Shown in pieces: positions 47,194-57,389 of a stretch of DNA of 64,000 bases. Source of the DNA: Desulfobacteraceae bacterium (GTDB taxonomy: Bacteria > Desulfobacterota > Desulfobacteria > Desulfobacterales > Desulfosarcinaceae); NCBI GenBank assembly GCA_003599575.1, contig QZKV01000065.1, forward strand, positions 124,001-188,000, read 5' to 3'. Within the stretch, counting starts at the first letter, position 1, and every line of letters starts with the position of its first letter. The notes under the pieces are model-generated. The model searched no databases. It was not told the origin of the DNA and saw only the letters and a list, made by a program, of their open reading frames with translations. Both the position numbers and the translations under genes were made by a program.

Positions 47194-49152
47194 CTAACCT
47201 GCGGCTTGCAACATCGCATCGGTCGGCGGGGCGACCCGCCGGTGACAAAAAACCCCAAAGATCGTTGCGGCCATCACCACCACACCCACCATCATGGCTA
47301 TCTTTCCATCCGGATGAAACATGACGATGAATGAAATCAAGGCCAGCGCCATGCGCAGCAAGGCGTTGACACCATGGTTCGTGACGAACCGGCCGAACAT
47401 CGCCGCGGAGATGCCGCAGGTGGAGATCGCTACCAGAAGAGTGTCGGCAACCTGCGCCCAGCCGGGTTCCATAACCATTCCCGGGCGGGTGAAAATAGCA
47501 AAGGACATCAGCGTGATCGGCATACATATTTTTACGGCTTCATACATGGTGCGCATGAAGGAGGCGCCGGCGATCTGGGCGGTGACCGCGGCGGTGAGCG
47601 AGGTCGGCGGCGACAACTCGCCCCAGATGGCGATCAGAAAAGCAAAGAAGTGCGCGACCCACGGATCGATGCCCAGCTGGCGGAGGGGTTCCACGACGAT
47701 GATCGCCATGATGATATAGGTGGCGGTGGGCGGGAGGCCCGCGCCGGCCAGCCAGCCGAAGGCCCAGGCCATCAGGATGGTGGCGATGATGCTCCAGGAG
47801 CCGAGCTCCAGCAGGATGGCCCCCATGCGGTTGATGAAACCGGTCACGGTAAACAGGCCGATCATGATACCCAGGGTCGCCAGCAGCAGCGTCAGATAGG
47901 AGGTCATGTTGGCATGCGTTTCGATGGTCAGACGGATGTTCGTAAAAAGCGTCTCTTTTTCTACCGCCGGGTCCTTGCGCACGTACTTGAAGTAAAGGAA
48001 AGCCAGCAGCAGTAAGATGAACATAAACATGACCGTGTAAAGCGCTGCGAGCAACGCGCCATAGTTCAGCCAGCCCATCAATATGGCCAGGTATCCGATG
48101 GCCAGAAAGAAGATGGAGGTCTTGACCTTGTCATAGAGCGCCACTGCCGGTACTTTAATCGGCTCGGAGGACAACACGCGAACCGAGATCAGATAAATGG
48201 AAAACGAGAGGGTGACGAAATAGACAAAAGCGAGGGCGAATCCGCGCGTCATCACATCCCAATAGGGAACGCCGAGAAATTCCGACATCAGGAAGCCGGC
48301 GACCGCCATGAGCGGAGGCATGATCAGTCCGCCCATGGACGCCCCGACCTCCACTGCCGCGGCAAAAGCCCCCGGCACACCGAACCGCATCATCAGCGGA
48401 ATGGTGAAGCTGCCGGTGACGGCGGCATTGGCCGCTCCGCTGCCGCTCACCATGCCGACCGAGACCGAAGCCAGCACCGCGGTCTGGGGAATGGTGTGGC
48501 GCGACCGTCCGGCGATCCGCCGCATGACCGCGATCATGGCGCTCTGAGCTTCAAACCCGCGGGCCACCGCCGCCAGGAGCAGGAACGCCGCAATCAGGGT
48601 CAGTGCCATCTGGGAATATAGTCCGAAGATGCCCGTAGAAAGTTCGACCGTGCTGGAGGTGACCACCCGGTAGAAGGTGGTTCCCGGATGCCAGAAAAAG
48701 TCGATCGGGCTCAGATATCCCCAAATGGTGTAAACCACCAGAACCGCGTTGATCCAGAACAGGATCGGATGGGCGATGCGTGAAAGCTCCATGACCAGCA
48801 GAAAAATGAGCAGGCCGACGAAGTAGTCCATTCTCGTATAAGAGCCCTGCCGCCAGATTGCGATCTGTTCGTACTGAGTGACGAAATGATAAAAGGTCAG
48901 CAGGCAAATCCCGATGTACAACATCAAGAGGATGTGGTTTGCCGCCGGCGGCAGGCGCTTGTACAGGTAGCCCTCCTGATACATGAACAGCAACTGTATA
49001 ATCAGCGCGATCGGCACAAGATAGCTCGCCAGTTCGACCGGACCGCCGTAGCTGGTGTAAAAGTACCAGATCAGCCAGACGAACATAACGAGTGAAAATA
49101 AGAAGGTAACGTTTTTCAAGTTGATATGGCGGCTGAGCCGGTCACTCGACAT
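47194..49152 (-). CDS. TRAP transporter fused permease subunit (4TM/12TM type)
   Basis: Multi-TM; VSVGMVSGSGAANAAVTGSFTIPLMMRFGVPGAFAAAVEVGASMGGLIMPPLMAVAGFLMSEFLG; AGAGLPPTATYIIMAIIVVEPL; RBS GGGAGGA. Confidence 0.95.
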   Translation of the reverse strand: MSSDRLSRHINLKNVTFLFSLVMFVWLIWYFYTSYGGPVELASYLVPIALIIQLLFMYQEGYLYKRLPPAANHILLMLYIGICLLTFYHFVTQYEQIAIWRQGSYTRMDYFVGLLIFLLVMELSRIAHPILFWINAVLVVYTIWGYLSPIDFFWHPGTTFYRVVTSSTVELSTGIFGLYSQMALTLIAAFLLLAAVARGFEAQSAMIAVMRRIAGRSRHTIPQTAVLASVSVGMVSGSGAANAAVTGSFTIPLMMRFGVPGAFAAAVEVGASMGGLIMPPLMAVAGFLMSEFLGVPYWDVMTRGFALAFVYFVTLSFSIYLISVRVLSSEPIKVPAVALYDKVKTSIFFLAIGYLAILMGWLNYGALLAALYTVMFMFILLLLAFLYFKYVRKDPAVEKETLFTNIRLTIETHANMTSYLTLLLATLGIMIGLFTVTGFINRMGAILLELGSWSIIATILMAWAFGWLAGAGLPPTATYIIMAIIVVEPLRQLGIDPWVAHFFAFLIAIWGELSPPTSLTAAVTAQIAGASFMRTMYEAVKICMPITLMSFAIFTRPGMVMEPGWAQVADTLLVAISTCGISAAMFGRFVTNHGVNALLRMALALISFIVMFHPDGKIAMMVGVVVMAATIFGVFCHRRVAPPTDAMLQAAG

Positions 49153-49207
49153 TGACTGTCCTCCCTTTGGTCCCAAAGTGGGTCATGTTCTGGCGCAGAA
49201 TCCTCAT

Positions 49208-49261
49208 AAAGCGCGAATCGGGGCTGCCTCTTGCAGTTCTCGCATCCACAATTCGCGCTTT
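49208..49261. other. Intercistronic 11-bp perfect inverted repeat between TAXI SBP and TRAP permease
   Basis: AAAGCGCGAAT ... ATTCGCGCTTT. Confidence 0.75.
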
Positions 49262-49387
49262 AATCGGACGAGACATCGCATATGCAGCGGAGTGAGGACC
49301 TGAGACGCCCTCTCATCGCCGGAGTGAGGACCGGAGACGCCTCTTATGCTTATAACCGGACGCTCACCCCGGTATGACTTGGCGAGG

Positions 49388-50419
49388 CTACTTGCCGGCG
49401 ATCTTCCACTTGTCGTTCCAGGCGTTGTGCTCTTTCAGAAACTTGGCCAACCCCGCGTGCACCGGGACATGCGGATTGGCTTTGATGCCGTTGACCTGCA
49501 TGCCGATGAAATTGCGCGCCAGGGGGCGGAAGCCCGGTTCCACCTTGGCCATGTTTTCGCGTTCCTTGTAGAACGCACTCAGCATCTTGTAAACGATCTC
49601 TTCGGGCATATCGGCAGTCACGTTGTAGCCGAAAAGAAGCGGTACGCCCAGGATCTTCTTGACACCCACATCTTTGCTGAAGGCATCAGAGGGCTCAATT
49701 TCCACGGGAGCCAAGCCGGCTTCCTCCAGCTTTTTGATCTCTTCCGGGCTGGGGTTGATCACCTTGATATCCGTGCGCAGTTCGGTTTCACGCCAGTACG
49801 AGGCCAGCGAACGGCCGGCGGTCGTATAGGCCACTGCGCCGACGATGGTGCCGCTCTGCAGCGAATCGGCCTGGGCGGCCTCGCCGATCTGGACGTGCTT
49901 GAACTCATAGCCGAGCGCCTTGAATACACGCATGAAATTCAGCCAGTTCATGAAGCCGGCCGGAGTAAAGAAGACCGGCTTGCCGCTGAAGTCTTTCAAG
50001 CTCTTGAACTGGTCGGCTTTGGAGGCATGCACGGCCATAAACGATTCCATGGGATAGGCGTACCAGGTATGGACCATCAATGACTTGCCGGGTTTATAGT
50101 CCTTGAAGGCGCCCTCGCCGGCGTAGAGCGGGGTCATGCCGACATCGGCCGTATAACCGATCTCGGCTCCGCCATCCATAGTGGCCTTCATGGCGCCGGT
50201 GGTCGATGGGTACGGATTGATCGTGACGGTGTATTCGCCGCCGAGCGCATCCTCGAGCACTTTGCCCATCTGGGCGGCGACTTTGTAACCGTAAGAGCCG
50301 GTGCTGGATGTGGCCCAGCGGATCGATTTGCGCTGTGCATTGGCCGGAACGATCGACGCAAGCATAAAGGCGACGAGAATAGCCGCTACAGATACGACTT
50401 TAGACGTCTTTGACATCAC
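49388..50419 (-). CDS. TAXI family TRAP transporter solute-binding protein
   Basis: Signal peptide; SIRWATSSTGSYGYKVAAQMGKVLEDALGGEYTVTINPYPSTTGAMKATMDGGAEIGYTADVGMTPLYAGEGAF. Confidence 0.93.
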   Translation of the reverse strand: MMSKTSKVVSVAAILVAFMLASIVPANAQRKSIRWATSSTGSYGYKVAAQMGKVLEDALGGEYTVTINPYPSTTGAMKATMDGGAEIGYTADVGMTPLYAGEGAFKDYKPGKSLMVHTWYAYPMESFMAVHASKADQFKSLKDFSGKPVFFTPAGFMNWLNFMRVFKALGYEFKHVQIGEAAQADSLQSGTIVGAVAYTTAGRSLASYWRETELRTDIKVINPSPEEIKKLEEAGLAPVEIEPSDAFSKDVGVKKILGVPLLFGYNVTADMPEEIVYKMLSAFYKERENMAKVEPGFRPLARNFIGMQVNGIKANPHVPVHAGLAKFLKEHNAWNDKWKIAGK

Positions 50420-51008
50420 TTACCTCCTTCAAGATACGGTTGATTGAACAATTGTGCCGTATGCAGCCGGTGCGCCGCCCAACAGGTAAAGCTTGGAACA
50501 CCTGTGGCATTCGGAACATCTCTGCGCATACGGCAAAAACCTACCCTAACATCCATACACTTCTCAGTAATTTCTCAAAATCGTTCATTTGCTCTGCGCG
50601 GTTTTGACAGACGCGGACTCGCTGCCATTGCCTCGAACCCAGGGCGGTAACTGAACAGTTGGAAATTACTGAATCATCCTAAAAAATTATGGACCATTAA
50701 GAATGATATGGGGCCGGATGTCAATACCATTTTGAACCCAGATTTGCTTTGAAATATCCGCGCGATAGAGGCAATCCCAGCATTTATTAAAAAATTCCAG
50801 GCGCGGAGGGATTGCTCTTATGCGGCAATGAACGAATTGCTTTCTTGGGCGGCGGCTGTCTGTATATCGAAGGAAATTGGACTTGTAGAATCCTTTCCAG
50901 GCCCAGTTCGGCGAGATCTTTGTCATGGGCCACGGGGATAATCGGTGCCCAAATCATTTGCAGAAAGCGTCGAGAAGCACTCAGGCTTTCCGAGATGCCG
51001 CTCGGCAC

Positions 51009-51800
<792 letters not shown>

Positions 51801-51803
51801 AGC

Positions 51804-53843
51804 TTATGAGTTAAGCTCTCCTGCCGGCGCCCTCCCCTTTTGTGCGGTGCCGTTAAGGGTAGCGCTGATCTTGTCCAGGGCCGCCGGGTCCTGCCGCAGT
51901 GCTTCGATGATGGTGGCGGCCGATTTGAGATCCAGGTCGGCTCCGAAGACTTTGCTCAACAAGGCGGCCATTTCGAAATCGCTGCCGCCCTGGGACAGGC
52001 GTTCTTTCATCCGGGCGACGGCATCGGGCTGGCGGGCCAGTTTGGCTGCCAACGCATCGATGGTCGCGGCCGGCAGGCGCTTGCCGAAAAGGTGCCGGAA
52101 GATATCGCCTATGGTGCCGGTGATGCCGGTGACCACCTCGGCGGCCATCTTGAGCGAATTGGGGTCCATGGTTTCGGTAAAACCTTCGATCAGGGTGGAC
52201 ACGCCCTGACCCTTGGTGAAGATGTTTACCATTTTGCCGAGGGTGGCGGGATCGCCGAAGATATTCATTTTGGCGTTGGCCAGGGATTGCCCCATGGCCG
52301 TGGCAAAGGCCTTCTGTACTTCGCCGCCCACTTCGATTTCCTTGAGCTTGACTTCCAATTGAACGGAGATTTCCTTGAACTCGGCCTTGGCCCGGAGCTC
52401 GGGTTGCAGTACTTCATTGATGCGCTTCTGTTCGACGGCCACCTTCTCCTTTTCGACATTCACCGGCACCATCTGCTTGGCCTGTTCGCCGGTCGCTTCG
52501 GCGGTCAGCGCGTCCATTTCCGCGGCAGCTTTGAGCTTGCGCGCCTCGGCTTCCTTTTCCGCGGCTTTACGCAGGGCCTCGGCCTGGCGCTCGGTCTGAT
52601 AAGCTTCCTGGTCGATCTGGCGCGCCTTGTCGATGTACGCTTTTTCGGCGGTGCGCTTGGCCTCCTCGGTCACGGCCACGGTCTTGACGCGCTGATCGGC
52701 CGTTTCGCGCTCGGCTTCGGCAAGCTTCTGGGCCGCTTCGGCCTTGGCGCGTTCTTCGGCGGTCCTGGCGATGGCTTGCTCGCGCTCCAGGTCGGCCACC
52801 TGTTTGGCCCTTTCGCGTTCCACATCGGCCACCTGGACCTTTTGCTCGCGCACCACATTGGCGATGGCCACCGCCTCATCGCGCTTGACTTCACGCACGC
52901 GGGCCAGTTCGTCCTGCTCGGCGGCGAATGTGGCCGCCCTCTGGCGGGCTTCGGCCTCGGCTTTTTCGATCTCGCTCTTCTGGCGGGCTTCGGCGGAAGC
53001 ACGGGCGATTTCCTGTTGGTAGACGAATTGATCCTTTTCGACATCCTGCTTCTTGATCGCTTTGTCGGCTTCACGCTCCAGGGCATTGGTTTCGGCGCGC
53101 ATCATCTGGGTAATCTCGGCGATCTGGCGCGTGCCCTGGGCGTCGAAAATGTTGGAGCCGGCTTTCATTTTATCCGGCGGCGTCTGGTCGAGCTGCGACA
53201 CCGTGACGCTCTCCAGGGTCAGGCCGTTGTGCCGCAGGTCGCTGGAGACGATTTTTTGAACCGCTTCGGCAAATTCATCGCGCTTGGCGTTGAGGTCTTC
53301 CAGTGATTTGGTGGCGGCCACGGTGCGCAGGGCCGAAATGAGTTTTTCATTGACCAGTTCCTTGACCGTGACCGCATTGATGGAGCGCTCGCCCAGGGAG
53401 GTTGCGGCGTTGACCACCGCTTCGCGGTCCTTTTGCACCTTGATGTAGAACTCGGCTTTGATGTCGGCGCGCAGTTTGTCGCCGGTGATCAGGGCATCCT
53501 GGTCCTTGCGTTCCACATCCAGGCGCATGGTGGCCAGGGATACCGGCACCACCTTGTGCACGACCGGAATGACGATGGCGCCGCCGTCGATGATCACTTT
53601 CTGGCCGCCCATACCCGTGCGGACAAACGCCTCATCCGCGGCGGTCCTCATGTACAGGCGGGTGATGATGATCACGATCGATCCGAACAAAAGCAGCAGG
53701 ACGCCGAAGCCCAGCAGAATCAGGCGGCTCAGGCCGGCGAAGACATCGAACATGAACGGAACGACAATGAAGGCCATGGCGAACAGGATCATAAAGACGC
53801 CGAAGCCGGCGCCCGACCCACTGCGTGCTCTCAAGTCTGACAT
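51804..53843 (-). CDS. Flotillin/YqiK-like SPFH domain membrane protein
   Basis: N-terminal TMs; MYMRTAADEAFVRTGMGGQKVIIDGGAIVIPVVHKVVPVSLATMRLDVERKDQDALITGDKLRADIKAEFYIKVQ; long Ala/Glu coiled coil. Confidence 0.92.
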   Translation of the reverse strand: MSDLRARSGSGAGFGVFMILFAMAFIVVPFMFDVFAGLSRLILLGFGVLLLLFGSIVIIITRLYMRTAADEAFVRTGMGGQKVIIDGGAIVIPVVHKVVPVSLATMRLDVERKDQDALITGDKLRADIKAEFYIKVQKDREAVVNAATSLGERSINAVTVKELVNEKLISALRTVAATKSLEDLNAKRDEFAEAVQKIVSSDLRHNGLTLESVTVSQLDQTPPDKMKAGSNIFDAQGTRQIAEITQMMRAETNALEREADKAIKKQDVEKDQFVYQQEIARASAEARQKSEIEKAEAEARQRAATFAAEQDELARVREVKRDEAVAIANVVREQKVQVADVERERAKQVADLEREQAIARTAEERAKAEAAQKLAEAERETADQRVKTVAVTEEAKRTAEKAYIDKARQIDQEAYQTERQAEALRKAAEKEAEARKLKAAAEMDALTAEATGEQAKQMVPVNVEKEKVAVEQKRINEVLQPELRAKAEFKEISVQLEVKLKEIEVGGEVQKAFATAMGQSLANAKMNIFGDPATLGKMVNIFTKGQGVSTLIEGFTETMDPNSLKMAAEVVTGITGTIGDIFRHLFGKRLPAATIDALAAKLARQPDAVARMKERLSQGGSDFEMAALLSKVFGADLDLKSAATIIEALRQDPAALDKISATLNGTAQKGRAPAGELNS

Positions 53844-54072
53844 TTGCGATTCCTTTCCTTTACTGTTGGGTGAACCTGAATCTGAAAATCCGGCCGGACG
53901 CTTGGGCGGCAATCCTTTTGTAAGTCGCATGGAAACTCCTTCCGCAAGATATGCAATTCAGAATGTTTTGCTCCTTGGACCTGCTGGCGTGCCGGTGGCG
54001 AATTCACAATCGACCATGCAGCGTGTGCACAACCCGCACGCTGGCCGGCGCCCGAATCGTACCATCGCATTT

Positions 54073-54726
54073 TCAGACAGCCTTTTTTAGGGCCGGCATA
54101 TCCGTACCTACAAGGAAGGCTTTGTGCGTTTTGTCAAAGAACAGCAGGATCACCTGGGTGCCGCGTTCGATCTTGGCTTCCCCGCCTCGGACCAGGCAAG
54201 GTACCGTATGCAGCACGCCCGCATCGTCATGGACATGGGCTTGACCAAAGGTATCGTCGATCGTCGTCACGGCCTCGCCCCATTTGCCGGCCAACTGCTC
54301 CAGGGAAACGGCGTAGGTTTCCGTGGCGGGCATGATCCTGGCCAGCAGCACGGCCAGCATACGGGTGAAGCCCACCGAAACCAATAAAGCGATGGCGATG
54401 GAGACCCACACGAACAGGATGGACGGCAGGATGGGTTCCAGCAGCGTGTTGCTTGCAAATCCCGCGAAGCCCCACAAGAAACAGATGGAAACCAGGATAA
54501 TGGATAAAGGAACCCGGCCGATGCCGAAAAAGCTCAGCGCCCGGGCCAGCATACCCGGTTCGATGTCGTGGAGGTGCTCAAGTCCGCTATCATGGTCCAT
54601 GTCCACATTGAGTTCTGCGCCGTGATCGCCCGCAACGACTCCCGCACCGAGCATTAGAATGTAAAAAAGCGCGCCCACGAACGGCAGAATAAAAATCAGG
54701 TTCCACCATTGAAGCAACTCCGTCAT
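54073..54726 (-). CDS. YqiJ/NfeD-like OB-fold membrane protein
   Basis: MTELLQWWNLIFILPFVGALFYILMLGAGVVAGDHG...; C-terminal soluble domain TYAVSLEQLAGKWGEAVTTIDDTFGQAHVHDDAGVLHTVPCLVRGGEAKIERGTQVILLFFDKTHKAFLV. Confidence 0.85.
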   Translation of the reverse strand: MTELLQWWNLIFILPFVGALFYILMLGAGVVAGDHGAELNVDMDHDSGLEHLHDIEPGMLARALSFFGIGRVPLSIILVSICFLWGFAGFASNTLLEPILPSILFVWVSIAIALLVSVGFTRMLAVLLARIMPATETYAVSLEQLAGKWGEAVTTIDDTFGQAHVHDDAGVLHTVPCLVRGGEAKIERGTQVILLFFDKTHKAFLVGTDMPALKKAV

Positions 54727-54999
54727 AGCCCCTCCCGTGCAGAAAAGTCGTGAGCGTGCAATTTCATTTTCAAGCGTACCACCGCGATGATCCGGCTGTG
54801 GTGTCGAAAACCGCTGAGTGCGCATCGACCGGAGGGCATCAAACCGACGGGTACAGGACAATATCCATTCATGACCCGTGTCATAATCCCGGGCTCCGGT
54901 GCCGGACTGGAGAAGGCCAAAGCAGCACCAAATTCCCGGTGCCTGCGTCGGAATGACGGTCATTGGGGTTTGTCGCCGGGTCGGCGCCGGAAGGCGCTT

Positions 55000-55791
55000 C
55001 TACTGCTTTTTGGGCGGTACCAAGTCAATCAGGCCGCCCAGTGGCGGCTTTTCCAGAAACTTGATGGCGCTTTCGGCGGGGTCGTCCCCGCGATCGGTGT
55101 ATTCGGCCTCCTGGATCTCGGCCGCGCCGCTCTCGGCGATCTCCCTTTGCCAGCGCCGGCCGATGGCGGCCACCTCAGCGTTCTTCTGCGCGGCCGCGAT
55201 CTCGGCGTCCAGTCCTTCCCGTCCGCTTTGCAGACTCAGGGCGGCAGCCTGGACCGAGGCCGAAAGGAGCAATTCTTCCCGGGCGGCCTCGAATTCGTCC
55301 GCGGCAGTGGATTGCGTCAGCGCCAGGGCCTGATGTTTTTTTTGCAGTTCGATGACGCTCTCCAGCTGCGCCAGGGCCTTTGCTTCGGACGCGGCGCGCT
55401 GAGCGGCCTGGGCTTCCGTCCTGAAGCTTTCCAGCGCGGCCGTAGCCTGTTCGTCGGCTGTTTTGGCCTGCGCCGTCATGTGTTGAATGCTTTGCTGCAT
55501 AATGGCGTAACGCGCCATGGCAGCAGCGGATTTTTGGGTGTTGCCTGCGATCATGGCCTGCTTTCCGAGACCTTCAACGGCTTTGGCTTCCGCGACCAGC
55601 TTTTGCAGATCGCGCCGGGTCTGGGCGGCCAGCCGGACTTGGGCTTCGACCATCTCCATGCGGCCTTGAAGGGCCTGCAGGCGCTTGGCGGCCAGCTCCT
55701 GAATGCCCGGCTTGGTTTTGGGTTCGTCTTTTGGATCTGCATCCGAGAGAAAGCTTGCCATCCTCCGCAAGACATCGTTGAACATCCCCAT
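55000..55791 (-). CDS. PspA/IM30 family protein
   Basis: MGMFNDVLRRMASFLSDADPKDEPK, then a long Ala/Gln/Glu-rich coiled coil; downstream neighbours YqiJ and YqiK. Confidence 0.78.
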   Translation of the reverse strand: MGMFNDVLRRMASFLSDADPKDEPKTKPGIQELAAKRLQALQGRMEMVEAQVRLAAQTRRDLQKLVAEAKAVEGLGKQAMIAGNTQKSAAAMARYAIMQQSIQHMTAQAKTADEQATAALESFRTEAQAAQRAASEAKALAQLESVIELQKKHQALALTQSTAADEFEAAREELLLSASVQAAALSLQSGREGLDAEIAAAQKNAEVAAIGRRWQREIAESGAAEIQEAEYTDRGDDPAESAIKFLEKPPLGGLIDLVPPKKQ

Positions 55792-56090
55792 GGCCTTCTC
55801 CTTTGATTTGTATCCCCGTTGCAGCTGAATTCCCGATGACGAACCCCGTATCTAAGCGCCGGGGCTATCGGGACTACCGGTGTTCCCGCGTATAGGTTGC
55901 GGCGGCAACCCGCCATTCGGGGCACACCTTTCAATGAGAAAAAACCTCTTTCATCAAAAACAAGCAGAAAATACGGTTTGTTGGCGAGTTGCCATAAAAT
56001 TAGCCGACCGGCCTGCGCTTGTCAACGCCGATTTCAGACAGCATTTCCTTGAGGTTGCGCGGGAAAGGACTGGAGGATAGGGACGGGGGA

Positions 56091-56303
56091 TAGGGGATAG
56101 GGGGACGCCCTTAACTTATTAACTTGTTATGATCAAGTTGGGGGGATAGGGGGACGCCCTTAACTTATTAACTTGTTATGATCAAGTTGTTTCAAGAGGG
56201 GATAGGGGGACGCCCTTAACTTATTAACTTGTTATGATCAAGTTGTTTAAAGAGCAATAAATTCAGCTTACAAATAGTAAGTCAATTAGTTGAGAGCGTC
56301 CCT
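56091..56303. repeat. GGGACGCCCTTAAC palindromic element A, with left arm present as three tandem copies
   Basis: GGGGGACGCCCTTAACTTATTAACTTGTTATGATCAAGTTG x3 (about 56.10, 56.15 and 56.21 kb) then right arm AGTCAATTAGTTGAGAGCGTCCCTC. Confidence 0.88.
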
Positions 56304-56599
56304 CTTTCACCCACGCTTCACCCATATGCTTCGCAGGAGCATCGACAGTTGCTTGAATCATACGGGATGATCTGCAGTAATGAGCTGAAAAGGAGACTTC
56401 CGGACATTGCTGTTGCAGAGCACTGTCTGCATTCTCTTAAACTGAATGGCTCGAGGACACCCTTTACAGAACGCGTGACGTGCCAGATACGACGTCGTTT
56501 ACTTCATCGAGGATATACTGTCCTGTTTGACCACATCAGTCCATCCGTTGATCCCGCCAGCGATCACCTACTCACAAGACGCCGAATGCCGGAGCTATC

Positions 56600-56641
56600 G
56601 CGGCAAGTGACAGGCACATCCGAGCGACTGTCACTTGCCGC
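56600..56641. other. Perfect 14-bp inverted repeat
   Basis: GCGGCAAGTGACAG-(14 nt)-CTGTCACTTGCCGC. Confidence 0.85.
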
Positions 56642-56716
56642 GTTCGGCTCTTTTCTAGGCGTCCTCAGAGTTCATCGCCGCAGAACTCCTATCCTTCCGT
56701 CGAGATACTCAAGTAG

Positions 56717-57303
56717 TTAGCTCTCGCCCTTCATCTGAGCTAATATCTGTTCTAGTGCCGTTTGGTTGGGAGCGATAGAGGGGGTGGAATATGGAAACGT
56801 CGCAAGCAACTCCAGAAACTGTTCGGACCTTCCCATTGCCGGTGGTAAGTGCGCCGAGAGGATCATCTTCGGGGCAAGTTGACGAATTCCGTCCAACCCT
56901 CGACTGAATTCCATCGGCTTGACCATATGAACCCATGGGTTATCCAGGCCAGCCCAGCCTGCCATGCCTCGAGCCAGATCCCCCTCGGCGACATCATCGG
57001 CATTTTGCGCCGGTGCCGGGATGATGGCACCGAAGCAATCGGCAGAAAAGAAAACTTCCGATTTATCATCATAGACGCCGATGGTAGTCGGATTATCGAA
57101 CAGGGGCGGTCTCACGGCGGTCAGCTTACGGTCCCCCACATTCAGGCTGTCGCCCGGGTTCAGCCAGTGAACCCGATCCATGGGCACCGGCCAGGCCGTG
57201 CTCATCCTTAGCACTGCTAAGGAGTATGCCGCAAGCCGAGCGTTGCAAGCTGCGTCAAGCACCTTTTGAAGGTTACCCGTATGATCCGCATCATCGATCG
57301 GGC
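56717..57303 (-). pseudogene. MBL-fold metallo-hydrolase, 5'-truncated at a repeat element
   Basis: Readthrough translation PIDDADHTGNLQKVLDAACNARLAAYSLAVLRMSTAWPVPMDRVHWLNPGDSLNVGDRKLTAVRPPLFDNPTTIGVYDDKSEVFFSADCFG...; begins inside a motif resembling the MBL D-H-(T/S)-G-N-L, with the upstream His motif missing. Confidence 0.75.
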
Positions 57304-57307
57304 AATT

Positions 57308-57355
57308 ATTTCAGCTTACCAAAATAGAAAGTTAATTAGTTAAGGGCGTCCCCCC
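57308..57355. repeat. Right half of the GGGACGCCC element (copy B)
   Basis: TTATTTCAGCTTACCAAAATAGAAAGTTAATTAGTTAAGGGCGTCCCC. Confidence 0.82.
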
Positions 57356-57389
57356 CCTTTGCCCGTCCCCCCCTTTGCCCCCCTTTGAT

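Noticed and set aside
51840-53306. 488-aa plus-strand ORF opposite the flotillin gene
   Set aside because: Antisense of the Ala/Glu coiled coil gives Gly/Phe/Leu-rich junk; sense frame is a clear SPFH protein.
56349-56720. 123-aa ORF between the repeat element and the MBL remnant
   Set aside because: No recognisable domain, overlaps the 14-bp inverted repeat, composition unconvincing.
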